Positions 6,350-9,329 of a stretch of DNA of 9,329 nucleotides are shown here, piece by piece. A program made the position numbers and the translations under genes. The stretch is from CAYJAD01 sp964370305 (GTDB taxonomy: Bacteria > Desulfobacterota > Desulfovibrionia > Desulfovibrionales > Desulfovibrionaceae), in NCBI GenBank assembly GCA_964370305.1, contig CAYJIU010000077.1:1-9329 (forward strand). The letters are read 5' to 3'. The first letter of the stretch is position 1. The number at the start of each line of letters is the position of its first letter. Under the pieces are notes generated by a model. That model did no database searches, was not told the origin of the DNA, and was given only the letters and a program-made list of their open reading frames with translations.

Positions 6350-9139
6350 TTATTTCTTATGTAATAATGCGGTCTTAGGGTTCAACCATAGTTTTATAGT
6401 TTTGTATAGTAAATCAGGGTCTATGGGCTTAGATAAATGGTCATGCATGCCATGGCTTAAGCTAATTTCCTTATCGCCTGCCATGGCGTGAGCAGACATG
6501 GCAATGATGGGAAGGTTTGCAAATTTTTCATGTTCACGGATTTTACGCGCGGCAGTAAGCCCATCCATAACAGGCATTTGTATATCCATAAAAACGATAT
6601 CATAATTGGCACTATGTACCATTTGCACAGCTTCTTGCCCATTGTGAGCCACATCTACGGTATGCCCCTGAGAGCTGATGAGCTCAACGGCAATGAGCTG
6701 ATTAATTTCATTATCTTCTACAAGTAAAATATGTCCAGTCTTACTAAGATGATTAGGAGATTCAGCACTATCTATTTGAATATTTTCTTTAATATGGCTT
6801 TGAACCTCTAAATCTAGCTCGAAGACAGCACTAAAGAAAAAGCGTGACCCTTTACCCACTGTACTTTCTACCCCAATGGAGCCTTGCATCATCTCTACAA
6901 TACGCTTGGAAATGGCAAGCCCAAGCCCCGTTCCACCGTATTTTCTTGTGGTAGAAGTGTCTGCCTGAGTGAAGGCTTTAAAAAGTCCTGAGCATTGTTC
7001 TTCAGAAAGTCCAATACCAGTATCTTCCACAGAAAAGTGATAACATACTTTATTAAAACTTTCATAGGTCACATTGTCTATGGATACGTCCACTCTGCCA
7101 TTTTCTGTAAATTTAATGGCATTACCTATAAGATTAAGAAATACTTGCTTTAAGCGTAAAGGGTCTCCTATAAGTTTTGTGTCTAACATATTTTCGCTAA
7201 AAATTTCACCGCTGATATTTTTTTCAATGAATTTTGGAGCAAAGAGTGTGCGCAATTCTTCTTGTAAATCGGCCAAAGAGAAGGCAACATTCTCCATTTC
7301 CAGCTTGCCAGCTTCAATTTTAGAAAAATCCAAAATATCGTTGATGATGCGTAAAAGGCTTTCAGCAGAATAAATAATTTTATCTACATAAAACCTTTGC
7401 TGCTCTTCCATTTGAGTAGGGGCAAGTAGATACAATAAGCCTAAAATACCATTCATGGGCGTACGAATTTCGTGACTCATATTAGCCAGAAATTCACCTT
7501 TTATACGTGAGTTTTTTTCTGCTTCGTCACGTGCGATGGTAAGCTCAAGGTGACTATCGGCAATTTCTGCCATCATAGCTTTTTGAACACTCACATCATT
7601 CAGGTAACTGATGATTTTTGCTTCACCGTTAATAATGAGTTTTTTTAAAGTGATTTCTACAGGAAAAGGTCTATTATATTTAATGTTTAAAAGTTCACCT
7701 TCGTCATAAGCATAGCCTGCTTCAAAGGCCTCAGTAAAGCGTTGATGAAAGACATGCGCCATAACGCGCCCATCTTTTTGTTTTTCGGGCATAACTTTAT
7801 GAAAGTTTTCTAAGTAATCTTTTCTCGATTCAAAGCCGTATAAAGAAAGTGTAGCTAAATTACACTCCACAGGTCTCAAAGTTTTGTCCCAAATATTAAT
7901 GGCATAAGGGGCAGAGTCTAGAATATTATTAATATCGGCAAGTCTTTGTTCTGCTTTTTTAATGCCTTCTCGTACTTTTCGTAAGTCTTTATAGTAAACA
8001 ATTACAATGTCTTCATCCTCAACTTTTGCACGTACGATTTTGGTTTCTATGGGAAGTTCTTCCCCGTTAGCATCTACTAGCATCCATTCAAAGCGTGTTT
8101 CACCATGTTCAAACGCTTCTTGTAAGTACTGAGGAATAAGGTCTTCGGAGCGCATGCCATTGGGTTGGAACTCTGGAAAAAGGGAACGAAAGTTTTTGAT
8201 ATACTCTTCTTTACTCTTAGCACCAAAAAGATGCAGCGTTGCTTCATTGCAATCAAAAAGTTCCATATCTTTATTCCATAAATCTACACCGATAGGAAGA
8301 TATTTTAGTAAGAGCTCCATACGTTCATAGCTATTGATAGTACTACTTATAGGTAGTTCGCATGAGTTTTTATCAGAAGTGTATGACAAAACATATTTTT
8401 TACCTTGTAAATTGATACATACCAACACAATTTTGATAAAGAAAGTAACTCCATCTTTTCCTATGTGTGTCCACGTAAAATTGCAGTATCCTTCATCAAA
8501 TGCTTGTTGTATATAACCCTTGAGCGTTTCATAGGAAGGGGTACCATCTGGCTGGAATTTTGGACTAAAGGCAAAAAATGTGGAAATGAATTCCTCTTTA
8601 CTTACGCCAAAAAGATCCAGGTGTTTATTGGTGCAGTCTAAGAGTTGTAGGTCTTCATTCCAAAGAGTAGACCCAATAAAGCTTGCATGCATAATTTCAC
8701 GAGCTAACATGTCTTGAGGTTCTGAACTTTGGTTACTGTGAGGGACTTTTGTAGATGGTATGGGAGTTAGCGTGCATAATAAATATTTTTTATTTTCATG
8801 CTCAACGCGCGTAAGGTTAATGTTGGTAATGATTTCTTTATCATTACTGTCTGTAAAAACAAAAGATCCCTGTGCTTGACCTTGCAGAAAGGCAAGGCTC
8901 ATATATTCGCGCAAAACGTCGGCAGAAAATTTTTGATTAGGTTGCCGTTTGGGGTATAGATCTTGATGATCGTTTTTAAGCGTAACTGCATTAGATATAT
9001 TAAATAATTCAAGATAGGCTTTGTTGCAGTAAATATTTTCATAATTTTCATCCCAGTAACTTATGCATTGCGGAGCGGAGTCGAGAAAAGTATATGCAAG
9101 TTGCAGAGGAAATGAAGTGGAATTTAGTGGTGTTCCCAT
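6350..9139 (-). CDS. Soluble hybrid sensor histidine kinase with four tandem PAS domains and a receiver domain
   Basis: 929 residues. Four PAS domains lie at about 16-126, 146-256, 273-386 and 402-518, with tryptophans 29, 160, 288 and 417 and cysteines 38, 169, 297 and 426 in equivalent places. A helical linker leads to HisKA (546-611, phospho-accepting His556 in the H box SHEIRTP) and HATPase_c (655-775: N box N669/N673, G1 DTGIG 706-710, F box 720-723, G2 GGTGLGL 735-741). A receiver domain (803-920) has the acidic pair E808/D809, phospho-acceptor Asp852, Ser882 and Lys904. There is no signal peptide, membrane segment, HPt or DNA-binding domain, so it should sense a cytoplasmic cue, autophosphorylate, pass phosphate to its own receiver and then to a separate HPt protein or regulator. 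The ATG is supported by AGGAA 5 nt upstream. The gene ends convergent to the repeat protein; no partner is encoded here. The PAS ligands are unknown. Confidence 0.95.
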   Translation of the reverse strand: MGTPLNSTSFPLQLAYTFLDSAPQCISYWDENYENIYCNKAYLELFNISNAVTLKNDHQDLYPKRQPNQKFSADVLREYMSLAFLQGQAQGSFVFTDSNDKEIITNINLTRVEHENKKYLLCTLTPIPSTKVPHSNQSSEPQDMLAREIMHASFIGSTLWNEDLQLLDCTNKHLDLFGVSKEEFISTFFAFSPKFQPDGTPSYETLKGYIQQAFDEGYCNFTWTHIGKDGVTFFIKIVLVCINLQGKKYVLSYTSDKNSCELPISSTINSYERMELLLKYLPIGVDLWNKDMELFDCNEATLHLFGAKSKEEYIKNFRSLFPEFQPNGMRSEDLIPQYLQEAFEHGETRFEWMLVDANGEELPIETKIVRAKVEDEDIVIVYYKDLRKVREGIKKAEQRLADINNILDSAPYAINIWDKTLRPVECNLATLSLYGFESRKDYLENFHKVMPEKQKDGRVMAHVFHQRFTEAFEAGYAYDEGELLNIKYNRPFPVEITLKKLIINGEAKIISYLNDVSVQKAMMAEIADSHLELTIARDEAEKNSRIKGEFLANMSHEIRTPMNGILGLLYLLAPTQMEEQQRFYVDKIIYSAESLLRIINDILDFSKIEAGKLEMENVAFSLADLQEELRTLFAPKFIEKNISGEIFSENMLDTKLIGDPLRLKQVFLNLIGNAIKFTENGRVDVSIDNVTYESFNKVCYHFSVEDTGIGLSEEQCSGLFKAFTQADTSTTRKYGGTGLGLAISKRIVEMMQGSIGVESTVGKGSRFFFSAVFELDLEVQSHIKENIQIDSAESPNHLSKTGHILLVEDNEINQLIAVELISSQGHTVDVAHNGQEAVQMVHSANYDIVFMDIQMPVMDGLTAARKIREHEKFANLPIIAMSAHAMAGDKEISLSHGMHDHLSKPIDPDLLYKTIKLWLNPKTALLHKK

Positions 9140-9144
9140 ATATG

Positions 9145-9149
9145 TTCCT
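9145..9149 (-). promoter_or_regulatory. Ribosome binding site of the kinase gene
   Basis: On the - strand the start reads TTAGGAACATAT-ATG. AGGAA lies 5 nt before the ATG, a normal Shine-Dalgarno placement that fixes this start codon. The next in-frame Met is far inside PAS1 (residue 80), which would destroy the first domain. Confidence 0.75.
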
Positions 9150-9161
9150 AATTATATAGTG

Positions 9162-9191
9162 AAAAAATATGCCCACCAAGATGTTTTGGTG
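9162..9191 (-). terminator. Hairpin followed by a T run in the kinase leader
   Basis: CACCAA (9174-9179) pairs with TTGGTG (9186-9191) over a 6-nt loop. On the - strand six T residues follow (9162-9167) after a 6-nt gap. It sits between the possible upstream gene end and the kinase start. It could be a weak terminator of upstream transcription or an attenuator; the 6-bp stem and the gap before the T run make this tentative. Confidence 0.25.
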
Positions 9192-9248
9192 AGAAAAAAT
9201 CATTTCTTGGCTAAGTAATACTTTACGCTCATCTTGGCAACACTTAAA

Positions 9249-9277
9249 GACTCCTGCACAATGTATTGTGCGGAGTC
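9249..9277 (-). terminator. Bulged 13-bp palindrome, possible terminator of an upstream - strand gene or insertion-sequence end
   Basis: GACTCC pairs with GGAGTC and GCACAA with TTGTGC, with one bulged T and a tight loop. On the - strand TTTAAG follows, and a possible stop codon (9288-9286) lies 8 nt before it. Its left arm is 15/16 identical to 6100-6115, so it may instead be a copy of a dispersed palindromic element. Confidence 0.4.
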
Positions 9278-9285
9278 ATTCCGAT

Positions 9286-9329
9286 TTAAAAAAACTGAGA
9301 AGTTATCCAGTTTTTAAAGGCATGGATTA
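9286..9329 (-). CDS. Possible C-terminal tail of a gene entering from the right edge
   Basis: On the - strand one frame is open from the window edge to a TAA at 9288-9286 and encodes IHAFKNWITSQFF. Only 13 codons are visible, so coding status is very uncertain. In its favour, a terminator-like palindrome follows 8 nt after the stop. No family can be named. Confidence 0.2.
   Translation of the reverse strand, partial: IHAFKNWITSQFF

Noticed and set aside
6488..8516. Short + strand frames opposite the kinase and a - strand frame in another register
   Set aside because: They overlap a fully conserved kinase reading frame, resemble no family and have no start signals.
9151..9179. Promoter-like TTGGTG, 17 bp, TATAAT on the - strand before the kinase
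   Set aside because: The boxes are well spaced, but transcription would begin within the Shine-Dalgarno sequence, leaving about five bases of leader. The -35 box matches only three of six bases and lies in a hairpin stem. The true promoter is more likely further upstream.
9321..9329. ATG at the right edge as the start of a + strand gene
   Set aside because: Only three codons are visible and no properly spaced ribosome binding site precedes it.

Overview
The window holds two large genes facing each other, about 580 bp apart. The left side (3-5768, + strand) is the 3' part of a giant repetitive secreted protein. The right side (9139-6350, - strand) is a complete multi-PAS hybrid histidine kinase. 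A few dozen bases at the far right edge may be the tail of a further - strand gene.

Organism: base composition is moderately AT-rich (about 40% GC by eye). An RTX-type, probably type I-secreted, acidic, almost cysteine-free giant protein points to a Gram-negative bacterium. The kinase's PAS style (W-x8-C-N, then LFG, then FQPDG) is one I associate with anaerobes such as Desulfovibrio-like bacteria, spirochaetes and synergistetes. That is only an impression; no taxon can be fixed from this window.

Region 3-5768: the reading frame is already open at the left edge. An internal repeat copy (2653-2750) matches the first 100 bases, so the ATG at 15 is an internal codon and the true N-terminus lies upstream. 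The visible 1921 or so residues are built from 19-residue (57-bp) units of the type GGAGADTITITNMSGGTIN. These are interrupted about ten times by a longer spacer module (INNTGTExD ... GFDMSGGSLTGS) and, in the C-terminal half, by four copies of a module ending in D/N-x-I-T-I-x-F. The fourth copy forms the C-terminus and resembles the terminal part of type I secretion substrates. The best structural analogy I know is the calcium-dependent 19-residue RTX solenoid of the Marinomonas ice-binding adhesin, without its ice-binding threonines.

Region 5769-6349: an intergenic stretch between converging genes with no credible ORF. It holds several dyads, including a perfect 12-bp hairpin (6012-6038), a palindromic element (6100-6130) that shares a 16-nt sequence with the right edge, and a hairpin (6196-6246) that pairs best as - strand RNA and is a likely kinase terminator.

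Region 6350-9139: four tandem PAS domains, HisKA, HATPase_c and a receiver domain, with all catalytic residues present and no membrane segment. It would sense a cytoplasmic signal and pass phosphate on to a partner not encoded here.

Region 9140-9329: ribosome binding site and leader of the kinase, two hairpins, and a possible 13-codon tail of a - strand gene followed by a terminator-like palindrome. Nothing in the sequence shows that the kinase controls the repeat protein; the two are only neighbours.
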